Positions 8,827 to 14,343 of a stretch of DNA of 26,164 nt are shown here, one piece after another. Every line of letters starts with the position of its first letter. Positions within the stretch are counted from its first letter, which is position 1. The DNA lies in NCBI GenBank assembly GCA_964655195.1, contig CAZZLK010000058.1, positions 1 to 26,164 of the forward strand. Reading direction: 5' to 3'. Source of the stretch: DUMJ01 sp964655195 (lineage in GTDB: Bacteria; DUMJ01). The position numbers and the translations under genes are program-made. Below the pieces are notes generated by a model. It was given only the letters and a program-made list of their open reading frames with translations. It had not been told where the DNA came from and ran no database searches.

Positions 8827-9225
8827 CTATTCTACCGGCTCTAATACCTGAGGAAATTTAATCCTCTTGTCTATAAATCTGTTTACTAAAAAAGATATAC
8901 CCATAAACAAAAAACCGAAAACAATCCTAAAAATTTCAGAAGAAGAAACTAATCCTCCTAGAAAATATCCACCTATTAAGGCAATAACAGGTATTATATA
9001 GAGGATAAAGGCAGAAAAGATAACATATCTATCCTCTGTTCTTATCTTCACTCTTTCTCCAACCCTCAATGGAGTATTAGCTTTAACCCTTAACAAAACT
9101 GTATCATTCTCCCCTAAGGGACAAATTCCACAAGCCTTACATCTCTCACTTCGAGGGATAGAAATCTCTACAAAATCCCCATCAATCTTTACTATTCTGC
9201 CAATCGCCTCTGGTTCACTTAACAT
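8827..9225 (-). CDS. RseC/MucC family membrane protein (SoxR-reducing-system RseC-like)
   Basis: The 132 residues match the RseC/MucC layout. An N-terminal beta-rich segment contains a cysteine cluster CKACGIC (Cys 29, 32, 35) followed by a region ending VGERVKI, then come two membrane helices at about 68-90 and 96-113, then a short basic tail. In E. coli RseC takes part in reducing the SoxR iron-sulphur cluster and in sigma-E control; in anaerobes similar proteins often accompany Rnf-type electron carriers. No rnf or sox gene is in this window, so the partner is unknown. The start overlaps the end of the upstream gene by 11 nt. Family call is from layout and Cys spacing. Confidence 0.7.
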   Translation of the reverse strand: MLSEPEAIGRIVKIDGDFVEISIPRSERCKACGICPLGENDTVLLRVKANTPLRVGERVKIRTEDRYVIFSAFILYIIPVIALIGGYFLGGLVSSSEIFRIVFGFLFMGISFLVNRFIDKRIKFPQVLEPVE

Positions 9226-9508
9226 CAGGTTCTATCAGCCTTCCTCCTGTAACTTCAGAGGAGACTATCTCAAAACTTGGGCTCAAAATAAACTCCACAC
9301 GGATCAGATTGAAGCACTTCTGACCCAGCACATCCTTCCTATAGATATAATGAGTTACCCTTCCCTTCTCATCGTACTCAGGGGAAGGCTCACTGAGTTT
9401 ATCTAACCTTACCTTTATCTCCTCTCCACATCTATTACACTTTACAGTGTAATAAAAATCCCTACTTTCTTGAGGCTTTCTCTGAAAAATTCTAGAAAAT
9501 AAACCCAT
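9215..9508 (-). CDS. Conserved small protein with Cys pair, function unknown
   Basis: I do not recognise a named function. The 97-residue protein starts MGLFSRIF and has a short basic N-terminus, then a CNRCGEEIKVRLD segment (Cys 24 and 27), a YIYRKDVLGQKCF segment (Cys 65) and a SxxVTGGRLI-type end. This pattern resembles small uncharacterised proteins I have seen in Chloroflexi and related bacteria, where a Cys pair, a YxYRK segment and a final GGRF/LI motif recur; that memory is not verified. The ATG at 9506-9508 has AAGGAG nine bases upstream. That site lies directly beyond the 3' end of the proposed 6S RNA, so the gene is probably transcribed from the 6S promoter. Confidence 0.65.
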   Translation of the reverse strand: MGLFSRIFQRKPQESRDFYYTVKCNRCGEEIKVRLDKLSEPSPEYDEKGRVTHYIYRKDVLGQKCFNLIRVEFILSPSFEIVSSEVTGGRLIEPDVK

Positions 9509-9525
9509 TTAAAGATTCTCCTTAA

Positions 9526-9705
9526 AACCCCGCCATGCCGTATGCGCTTTGTTCCCGAACCCCGGAAACAACTTTTGTGCCCTCCCGAGAGCTTCATGAA
9601 GCTTCTTTCGAAGCCTCTAATCCACCCCCGGAGTTAGGCACACCACGTGTGAGTGTTGGCTCGGAACACGTCTTGCGCAACTCGCACATGGCAGGGTTAC
9701 TTTTC
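9526..9705 (-). ncRNA. ssrS: 6S RNA (candidate), regulator of RNA polymerase
   Basis: The minus-strand transcript of about 180 nt folds as one long, interrupted hairpin of 6S type. The terminal stem CCCTGCCATG (9687-9696) pairs with CATGGCGGGG (9528-9537) over ten pairs. A second helix joins GTTCCGAGCC to GGGTTCGGGAAC with one bulged base. A large internal bubble follows, then TGTGCC (9637-9642) pairs with GGCACA (9576-9581). The apical part includes GCTTC-GAAA-GAAGC (9601-9614). Length, long closing stem and central bubble mimic an open promoter, as in 6S RNA, which binds the housekeeping RNA polymerase. Its position beside rarA is also seen for 6S in Bacillus. Ends are estimated from the promoter and stem. 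Structure drawn by eye; not folded computationally. Confidence 0.75.
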
Positions 9706-9707
9706 AC

Positions 9708-9962
9708 TTATATAATATCACAATAAAGGGAGAACTTCAACAGGTATGTACCCCTGAATCTAAGGTCCCCTAAACGAAGTTTTATAAGTTTTTCGGATAA
9801 ATCCATTATTAGGTTGATAATTAACATTTCAATAGATTCAGTCAATTCTTTATTATGAACCCCAACAATAATTGTTCGTTGCCTTCCACCTGCATTCGGT
9901 ACATAGAGACCTGCTTCGATAATTTTCCCTAAATCCTCTCTTGGTATCTGTAATATTATCCC
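9708..9962 (-). pseudogene. Decayed or remnant ORF, family not recognised
   Basis: On the minus strand an 84-codon frame lies between a TAA at 9963-9965 and a TAA at 9708-9710. It has no usable start codon until an internal one. The translation looks protein-like: IPREDLGKIIEAGLYVPNAG, then RQRTIIVGVHNKELTESIEM and LGDLRFRGTYLLK. The frame continues upstream of the stop as VARWAIK before another stop (TGA), as expected of a gene broken by point mutations. I do not recognise the family. The ORF overlaps the 6S promoter, so only its tail may be preserved by selection on that site. It could also be chance, but a frame this long with such composition in an otherwise spare gap is notable. Confidence 0.4.
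9712..9740 (-). promoter_or_regulatory. Promoter of the 6S RNA candidate
   Basis: On the minus strand TTGAAG (-35, 9735-9740) and TATTAT (-10, 9712-9717) are spaced by exactly 17 bp. The expected start at about 9705 is nine bases before the first paired base of the 6S terminal stem. No start codon with a ribosome binding site follows for about 200 nt, as expected for a stable RNA gene. The promoter overlaps the tail of the decayed ORF 9708-9962. Confidence 0.65.
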
Positions 9963-10058
9963 TTACTTAATAGCCCATCTAGCTACTCAGAATTCGAAAG
10001 TGGACACATAAGGATTAAATATGGAGAAAAGACTTTGGAAATCTTCTCATAAAGATTT
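9963..10058. other. Spacer with no recognisable gene
   Basis: This completes the 575-nt gap between 9509 and 10083, the rest of which holds the 6S RNA, its promoter, the decayed ORF and the terminator. It contains short stop-rich frames and the string AAAGTGGACACA (about 9994-10005), which resembles ends of some insertion sequences but has no partner copy that I can find in the window. Nothing here supports a coding gene. Confidence 0.4.
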
Positions 10059-10079
10059 AAGGGGGCATTAAGCCCCCTT
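10059..10079 (-). terminator. Hairpin terminator after the family-5 binding protein gene
   Basis: An eight-base-pair perfect stem AAGGGGGC/GCCCCCTT (10059-10066 with 10072-10079) has a five-base loop. It begins five bases after the stop codon of the binding-protein gene. On the minus strand the following bases are only moderately T-rich (AAATCTTT); on the plus strand the tail CTTCTTTT is also T-rich, so it may act in both directions. It insulates the orphan gene from the 6S region. Confidence 0.75.
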
Positions 10080-10083
10080 CTTT

Positions 10084-12057
10084 TCACTTCTTAAAGAAGA
10101 ACTGTTCAGGTCTAGCATTCTTCGGAGACCTGGTAGTATCGTCCCAGAGAACTCCATCGACTATATTCTTAAGATTATTTTTTGCTACTACGGGCTGAGG
10201 TAGTTCACCAACAAAACCTATTATCCAGATATTTCTCTTATGAATATTGACGATCTCTTTAAAGTATTTATCCCTTATCTTTGCATCAGGAGCAGATTTT
10301 GCCTTATCCCATAATTCATAGATCTTTCTTATATCGCCCTTAGGTTCTTCCCCACTTTTACCACCACTGGTATACCACAAGGCATAGAGTGGAGCCCAGG
10401 GTCCATCAGTTGTTGTTCCAAGAAGTCTTCCTGGATCAGAAAGTACTGCGACATTCCTATCAAAGCTCCATACACCCACTTCTATATCTCCAGTCTGACA
10501 TCTAGTTGTATAGAGAGAACGTTCGAGTGGCCTCACCATAACCTTTACTCCTATGTTCTCCCAGTATTTCTTTATCAATAGGAGGACATCTGGTATTGTA
10601 GCAGCACCACTAGCAAAATCAATAGTTATGGCAAGTGTCTTACCATCTGGTCTCAGTCTAAAGCCATCCTTATCTCGTTTATTAAGACCCATCTTATCTA
10701 AAAGCTCATTTGCCTTCTTTGGATCATACTCCGTCCACATCTTCTCCCATTCAGAGTCATAGAAGGCAACCCCACTGATAAGAGATGCCTGTCTGGGTTT
10801 ACCAAAGCCCAGATAGACAAGTTTCCATATCTCTTCCCTGTTTATTGCCACAGATAGCGCCTGCCTAAATCTCTTATCTTCAAATATCTTACGCAAGACA
10901 GGGTCTTTAACGTTCTGGTTTAAATATAGTGCGTTATCTGCACCAACCCCTTGTTTCCACATTACCACTCTATAGTCCCCTTTAGCCCTATTCTCCATAA
11001 GAAGGGTATAATCAGAGATGCCTATACCTCTCTCCTGATAATCCAACTCGCCAGATAATGCCTTCATCACAATCATCTCGTTATTCTCTACCAGGGTATG
11101 AGTTATCCTGTCTATATAGGGAAGCTGGTTTCCTTCGGGGTCTATCTTCCAGTAATAGGGATTCCTCTCCATTACCTGTAATGTAGCTGTATGCGTAGTA
11201 ACTGCTTTCCAGGGCCAGAGTACAGGAAGCTCAGGATTCTGCAGCCAACCGCTAGTATCTCCACCTTTTGCGCCAAAGAGTTGATACCAAGCCTGAAGAC
11301 CTGCCTCTTTTGCTATAGCATCAAGTTTTTCCTTTGGAGTATATTTAGGGTGGAACTGCTTTAGATAATGCTTTGGAAGTACAAACATGTTATAACCTAG
11401 TTTTGCCATAGTAATGAGGAACAGTGGATTAGGCTCTGCAAACTTTACTGTGAAGGTATATTTATCTACTATTGCTATCTCCATCGGTTTTCCACCAGCG
11501 GTAAGCCAAGTCGGAAATGTTGGTGTAAGTTCTTTGTTTAGGAAGACATCCTCATACCAGAATTGAACATCCTCGGTGGTAAGAGGTACTCCATCAGACC
11601 ACTTTATTCCCTCTCTTAATTTAAATGTATAGGTCTTAGAGTCTCTTGAAACCTTCCAGCTCTCAGCAATATTGGGTAGTACTTTAATTCCATTTTTATC
11701 GAACATAACAAGATGTTCAAAACAGATCTTATTAGGACCCCACTGGTCTGATAGACCTCTCCATGCCCTTCTCATAGTACCGCCATACTGACCTATCTCC
11801 TCAAATGGTGTTACTACTAAGGGATTCTTAGGTAATCTCTGCTCAACAGGTGGAAGTTTCCCCTGTTTTACAAGCTCGGCTAATTGAGGTGCTTCGTTGA
11901 ATTTTGTAATCTTCTTTCCAGTGAGTTTCTCATACTCTGAGAGATTATAGTATTCTCCCGGGACTACCTTCTCCTGAGACAGAGCAGTATTAAACATACC
12001 TAACACTAGACCCAAGAGGACCACAAGACAAACACCTTTTTTTATCCCTATACACAT
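10084..12057 (-). CDS. Family-5 ABC transporter substrate-binding protein (peptide/nickel/sugar type), orphan
   Basis: This is an extracytoplasmic solute-binding protein of 657 residues, longer than the usual 500-550 of DppA/OppA. It has a clear signal peptide (residues 1 to about 28, core VCLVVLLGLVLGMFNTALSQ). Typical SBP_bac_5 pattern is present: YTFKLREGIKWSDGVPLTTEDVQFWYEDV and FRQALSVAINREEIWKLVYLGFG. The extra N-terminal block (about 29-75, YNLSEYEKLTGKKI onward) and the long size match a subgroup frequent in thermophiles such as Thermotogae, some of which bind oligosaccharides rather than peptides. That subgroup note is from family knowledge, not from this sequence. No permease or ATPase gene is adjacent; it is flanked by a terminator and its own promoters, so it is expressed alone. 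The start codon follows AAGGAGG. Confidence 0.9.
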   Translation of the reverse strand: MCIGIKKGVCLVVLLGLVLGMFNTALSQEKVVPGEYYNLSEYEKLTGKKITKFNEAPQLAELVKQGKLPPVEQRLPKNPLVVTPFEEIGQYGGTMRRAWRGLSDQWGPNKICFEHLVMFDKNGIKVLPNIAESWKVSRDSKTYTFKLREGIKWSDGVPLTTEDVQFWYEDVFLNKELTPTFPTWLTAGGKPMEIAIVDKYTFTVKFAEPNPLFLITMAKLGYNMFVLPKHYLKQFHPKYTPKEKLDAIAKEAGLQAWYQLFGAKGGDTSGWLQNPELPVLWPWKAVTTHTATLQVMERNPYYWKIDPEGNQLPYIDRITHTLVENNEMIVMKALSGELDYQERGIGISDYTLLMENRAKGDYRVVMWKQGVGADNALYLNQNVKDPVLRKIFEDKRFRQALSVAINREEIWKLVYLGFGKPRQASLISGVAFYDSEWEKMWTEYDPKKANELLDKMGLNKRDKDGFRLRPDGKTLAITIDFASGAATIPDVLLLIKKYWENIGVKVMVRPLERSLYTTRCQTGDIEVGVWSFDRNVAVLSDPGRLLGTTTDGPWAPLYALWYTSGGKSGEEPKGDIRKIYELWDKAKSAPDAKIRDKYFKEIVNIHKRNIWIIGFVGELPQPVVAKNNLKNIVDGVLWDDTTRSPKNARPEQFFFKK

Positions 12058-12096
12058 TTCTCTTCCCTCCTTCTGAAAAGATTTTCTTTAAAAAAG

Positions 12097-12125
12097 ATTA
12101 TAAAAGATCAAAAATGTCTTGTCAA
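12097..12125 (-). promoter_or_regulatory. Perfect consensus sigma-70 promoter of the family-5 binding protein gene
   Basis: On the minus strand TTGACA (12120-12125) and TATAAT (12097-12102) are both exact consensus hexamers separated by 17 bp. The expected start is near 12090, leaving a leader of about 33 nt with an AAGGAGG ribosome binding site. Fully consensus promoters are rare and predict very strong constitutive expression unless repressed. Confidence 0.85.
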
Positions 12126-12140
12126 GTTAATTGCGGTTTT

Positions 12141-12170
12141 ATAATAGTAAACGCTAATAGAAACCGTCAA
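12141..12170 (-). promoter_or_regulatory. Second, upstream promoter-like element for the same gene
   Basis: On the minus strand TTGACG (12165-12170) and TATTAT (12141-12146) are 18 bp apart. The -35 overlaps the purE stop codon. With the consensus promoter 45 bp downstream it would form a tandem pair. No hairpin terminator separates purE from this site, so read-through from purE is also possible. Confidence 0.5.
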
Positions 12171-12634
12171 CTTAAGAAGGATCTGTCATCCTCTTCTATC
12201 TCCATCCTCTTTTTCTCCTGATAGAGTCTTACCTTTTCTTCCAAGTTCTTATCCCTTAAAGCAAATATTTTTGCCACAGCAAGTCCAGCCTGCTCTGGCT
12301 CCAAAACCATCATAGGAGAAACACCTGATGGCATCCTCAATGTTGAAAGGATATCCATACCGGCAAATTTATCGCTATAGGGAGGACATGCTATAACAGG
12401 TCTAGAGGTATTTGCATCAACAAATCCACTGAGGGCATTACTCCTGCCTGCAACAGTCACAAAAACAACATCCTCTTTCTCATACTCCTGTATGATTTCC
12501 AATACCTTTAGGGGAGTCTTATGGGCAGAAGCGACTCTAATAATTGTTTCGATTCCAAATACTTTCAAAGCATCAACTATCTTTTTAGCCCAATCCAGAT
12601 CCGACTTAGATCCCATTATTATAACAGCTTTCAC
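12167..12634 (-). CDS. purE: 5-aminoimidazole ribonucleotide (AIR) carboxylase, PurE class II type
   Basis: PurE makes carboxy-AIR in purine synthesis. The 155 residues contain GSKSD (8-12) and SAHKTP (36-41), shared by all PurE. The second half differs from class I: instead of the GAAHLPG-type motif it reads AGRSNALSG (62-70), then PVIACPP (79-85), STLRMPSG (97-104) and VLEPE (110-114). These match the class II AIR carboxylase known from animal PAICS, which uses CO2 directly and needs no PurK. No purK lies nearby. The start is GTG at 12632-12634 with AGGAGG upstream; no in-frame ATG fits. It is divergent from dnaA across a 144-nt gap. PurE identity is firm; the class call is from motif memory. 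Confidence 0.93.
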   Translation of the reverse strand: MKAVIIMGSKSDLDWAKKIVDALKVFGIETIIRVASAHKTPLKVLEIIQEYEKEDVVFVTVAGRSNALSGFVDANTSRPVIACPPYSDKFAGMDILSTLRMPSGVSPMMVLEPEQAGLAVAKIFALRDKNLEEKVRLYQEKKRMEIEEDDRSFLS

Positions 12635-12669
12635 CGGTTATCCCTCCTGAGTACGGTAATTTTTAATTG

Positions 12670-12675
12670 ATTATA
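12670..12675 (-). promoter_or_regulatory. Candidate -10 box for purE
   Basis: On the minus strand an exact TATAAT lies 36 nt before the purE GTG start. The matching -35 position is weak (TGAAAC at 17 bp). It is the best candidate in the purE-dnaA gap on this strand. I see no obvious purine-operator motif or riboswitch in the short leader. Confidence 0.4.
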
Positions 12676-12684
12676 ATACAAGCA

Positions 12685-12774
12685 TTGACGAGGTTTCATA
12701 ATATTCCGTAAAATTACCCTATCTTTACTCCTGTATATTTTTTATAGTAAAATCCACTTATAAAGTGGGAGGGA
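12685..12774 (+). promoter_or_regulatory. dnaA upstream region: two promoter-like pairs and a 15-bp inverted repeat next to the RBS
   Basis: TTGACG (12685-12690) and TAAAAT (12709-12714) are spaced by 18 bp; a weaker pair, TTTACT (12724-12729) and TAAAAT (12748-12753), also has 18 bp. Just downstream is a perfect inverted repeat CCACTT-ATA-AAGTGG (12754-12768) whose 3' arm touches the GGGAGGGA ribosome binding site (12767-12774). It could be an operator or an RNA hairpin limiting dnaA translation. No exact DnaA box (TTATNCACA) is present here, so DnaA autoregulation, if any, does not use consensus boxes in this leader. Confidence 0.45.
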
Positions 12775-12778
12775 TAGT

Positions 12779-14128
12779 ATGGAACAGATATCAGAGATAT
12801 CGATAATATGGAATAGTTTGCTTGAGGAATTAGAACCTGTTTTAAGCCCAGCTAGTTTTGAGACCTGGCTTAAGACAGCAAAACTTATAGCGATAAAGGA
12901 AGACACAGCAATAATAGCTGTCCCTAACACCTTTGCTAAGGAATGGTTAGAGACCAGGCTATTCCCTACCTTGAAGAGTACATTATCAGCACTTGCAGGA
13001 AGGACAATAAATGTAAAGATCATAGTAGACCAGTCCATAATAGAGAAAGAAGCTACCGTCCCAACTAAGCAAAATACCGGTCAGGCAGAACAGAATATCC
13101 CACAGCTTAATAGTAGATATACATTCGATACATTCGTGGTAGGAAGTGGAAATAGGATGGCTCACGCAGCTGCTGTTGCAGTGGCAGAAAATCCTGGCAA
13201 GGCATATAACCCTCTGTTCATATACGGAGGAGTGGGATTGGGTAAGACTCATCTAATGCAGGCTATAGGAAATTATGTAATCTCTAAAAAGATGGGTCTA
13301 AAGGTTGTTTATATCTCATCTGAAAGTTTTACCAATGAACTGATAAATTCTATAAGAGACCATACCACAGTAGAATTTAGAGGAAAGTATAGAAATGTGG
13401 ACCTGTTACTCATAGATGATATACACTTTCTTGCAGGAAAGGAGACTACACAGGAAGAGTTCTTCCATACGTTTAATGCTCTCTATGAGGCAGGAAAACA
13501 GATCGTTATATCCAGTGATCGTCCCCCTAAAGAGATACCGACATTAGAAGAAAGGCTCATCTCCAGATTTGAATGGGGTCTTACAGTGGATATACAGCCA
13601 CCAGACCTGGAGACCAGAATAGCCATTCTTAGAAAGAAGGCTGAGCTAGACCTTATATCTGTACCAGACGATGTGATAAATTTTATCGCAGAAAAGGTCG
13701 TCTCTAATATAAGAGAGCTTGAAGGGGCGTTAATAAAGGTTATAGCATCAGCATCATTAACAAAGAGACCCATAACTCTTGAACTGGCTCAGGAGTGCCT
13801 TGCCTCACTTCTTGTGGATAGTAAAGATAGAAAATATCCAGCAACAATACCAGAGATACAGAGAGTGGTAGCAGAATATTATGGGATATCTATAGACGAA
13901 ATGAGGGGACAGAGAAGGACAAGATACTCAGCATTTCCCAGACAGGTAGCTATGTATATAGCCAGAGAACTTACCAATGCCTCTTTACCAACAATAGGTA
14001 GGGAATTTGGAGGTAGAGATCATTCTACGGTCATATATGCTTATGAGAAGATTAAAGAAGCAATTAGCCAAGACCCGGAGATTGCTAGAACTATTAATCA
14101 ACTTATCAACAGGTTTATCAGGGTATAG
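12779..14128 (+). CDS. dnaA: Chromosomal replication initiator protein DnaA
   Basis: DnaA binds oriC boxes and opens the origin. The 449 residues have the standard four domains: domain I (about 1-80, SFETWLKTAKL), a short linker (about 85-112), the AAA+ domain with Walker A GGVGLGKTH (150-158), Walker B LLLIDDIHF (209-217) and the arginine-finger region SRFEWGLTVDI, and the DNA-binding domain IV with the DnaA signature GREFGGRDHSTVIY (407-420). The ATG follows GGGAGGGA by four to five bases. It heads the replication operon, with the probable oriC directly downstream. Domain II is short, as in many thermophiles. No anomalies. Confidence 0.99.
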   Translation: MEQISEISIIWNSLLEELEPVLSPASFETWLKTAKLIAIKEDTAIIAVPNTFAKEWLETRLFPTLKSTLSALAGRTINVKIIVDQSIIEKEATVPTKQNTGQAEQNIPQLNSRYTFDTFVVGSGNRMAHAAAVAVAENPGKAYNPLFIYGGVGLGKTHLMQAIGNYVISKKMGLKVVYISSESFTNELINSIRDHTTVEFRGKYRNVDLLLIDDIHFLAGKETTQEEFFHTFNALYEAGKQIVISSDRPPKEIPTLEERLISRFEWGLTVDIQPPDLETRIAILRKKAELDLISVPDDVINFIAEKVVSNIRELEGALIKVIASASLTKRPITLELAQECLASLLVDSKDRKYPATIPEIQRVVAEYYGISIDEMRGQRRTRYSAFPRQVAMYIARELTNASLPTIGREFGGRDHSTVIYAYEKIKEAISQDPEIARTINQLINRFIRV

Positions 14129-14130
14129 AT

Positions 14131-14262
14131 TGTGGATAATGTGGATAAGTATATCTGGAATTGTTAATATTGTGGATAACCTGTGGATAACTTTAAAGTT
14201 ATCCACAAATTTATCCACAAGTTCCATACTGAATAATAGTAATATATATAAATTTATCCACA
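14131..14262. repeat. DnaA-box array: seven exact 9-mers, four then three in convergent orientation
   Basis: Boxes reading TGTGGATAA on the plus strand start at 14131, 14140, 14171 and 14182. Boxes reading TTATCCACA start at 14199, 14211 and 14254. The first two are directly abutting. The fourth and fifth together make a perfect 26-bp palindrome (14182-14207) with half-site TGTGGATAACTTT. A near box TTATCAACA (one mismatch) lies at 14103-14111 inside the end of dnaA. All seven use the same C/G variant (TTATCCACA), the highest-affinity form in well-studied species. Confidence 0.93.
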
Positions 14263-14274
14263 GTACAAACTGAC

Positions 14275-14311
14275 CTATTATTACTACTAGGCTTTTAAAA
14301 GATAGTAGTAA
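14275..14311 (+). promoter_or_regulatory. DnaA-trio-like array inside an inverted repeat (candidate unwinding element)
   Basis: Twelve bases after the last DnaA box the plus strand reads CTA-TTA-TTA-CTA-CTA (14275-14289); its complement gives five successive 3'-[G/A]A[T/A]-5' trios, the motif on which DnaA filaments load in origin melting. The last nine bases, TTACTACTA (14281-14289), recur inverted as TAGTAGTAA (14303-14311), flanking the palindrome CTTTTAAAAG (14292-14301). The whole 31-bp element could extrude as a cruciform or hairpin. The trio identification follows the published Bacillus motif; function here is inferred. Confidence 0.6.
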
Positions 14312-14343
14312 AGTTATTAGTATTTCCACAGGAGGTAAAAATT

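Larger units (their letters stand above)
14129..14343. other. Probable chromosomal replication origin (oriC) between dnaA and dnaN
   Basis: The 215-nt gap contains seven exact consensus DnaA boxes, an AT-rich stretch of alternating AT/TA (about 14241-14256), and a DnaA-trio-like array with an inverted repeat beyond the last box. Location between dnaA and dnaN is the commonest oriC site in bacteria. The purE side of dnaA has no boxes, so this looks like a single-part origin rather than the two-part one of Bacillus. Strand-composition analysis of the full chromosome would be the direct test. Confidence 0.88.

Noticed and set aside
9535..9726. A 63-codon plus-strand ORF across the 6S candidate
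   Set aside because: It is antisense to a well-structured RNA, lacks a ribosome binding site, and its translation has no protein-like pattern; the paired stems explain the sequence better.
9994..10005. AAAGTGGACACA as an insertion-sequence end
   Set aside because: No inverted partner, target duplication or transposase gene found in the window; only a weak resemblance.
12131..12155. Hairpin terminator after purE
   Set aside because: The best stem (GCG/CGC with A/T pairs and a bulge) is weak, has no T-run, and overlaps a better promoter-like element.
14131..14262. CRISPR-like or iteron array between dnaA and dnaN
   Set aside because: The repeats are exact DnaA 9-mers with irregular spacing and mixed orientation, so an origin explains them.
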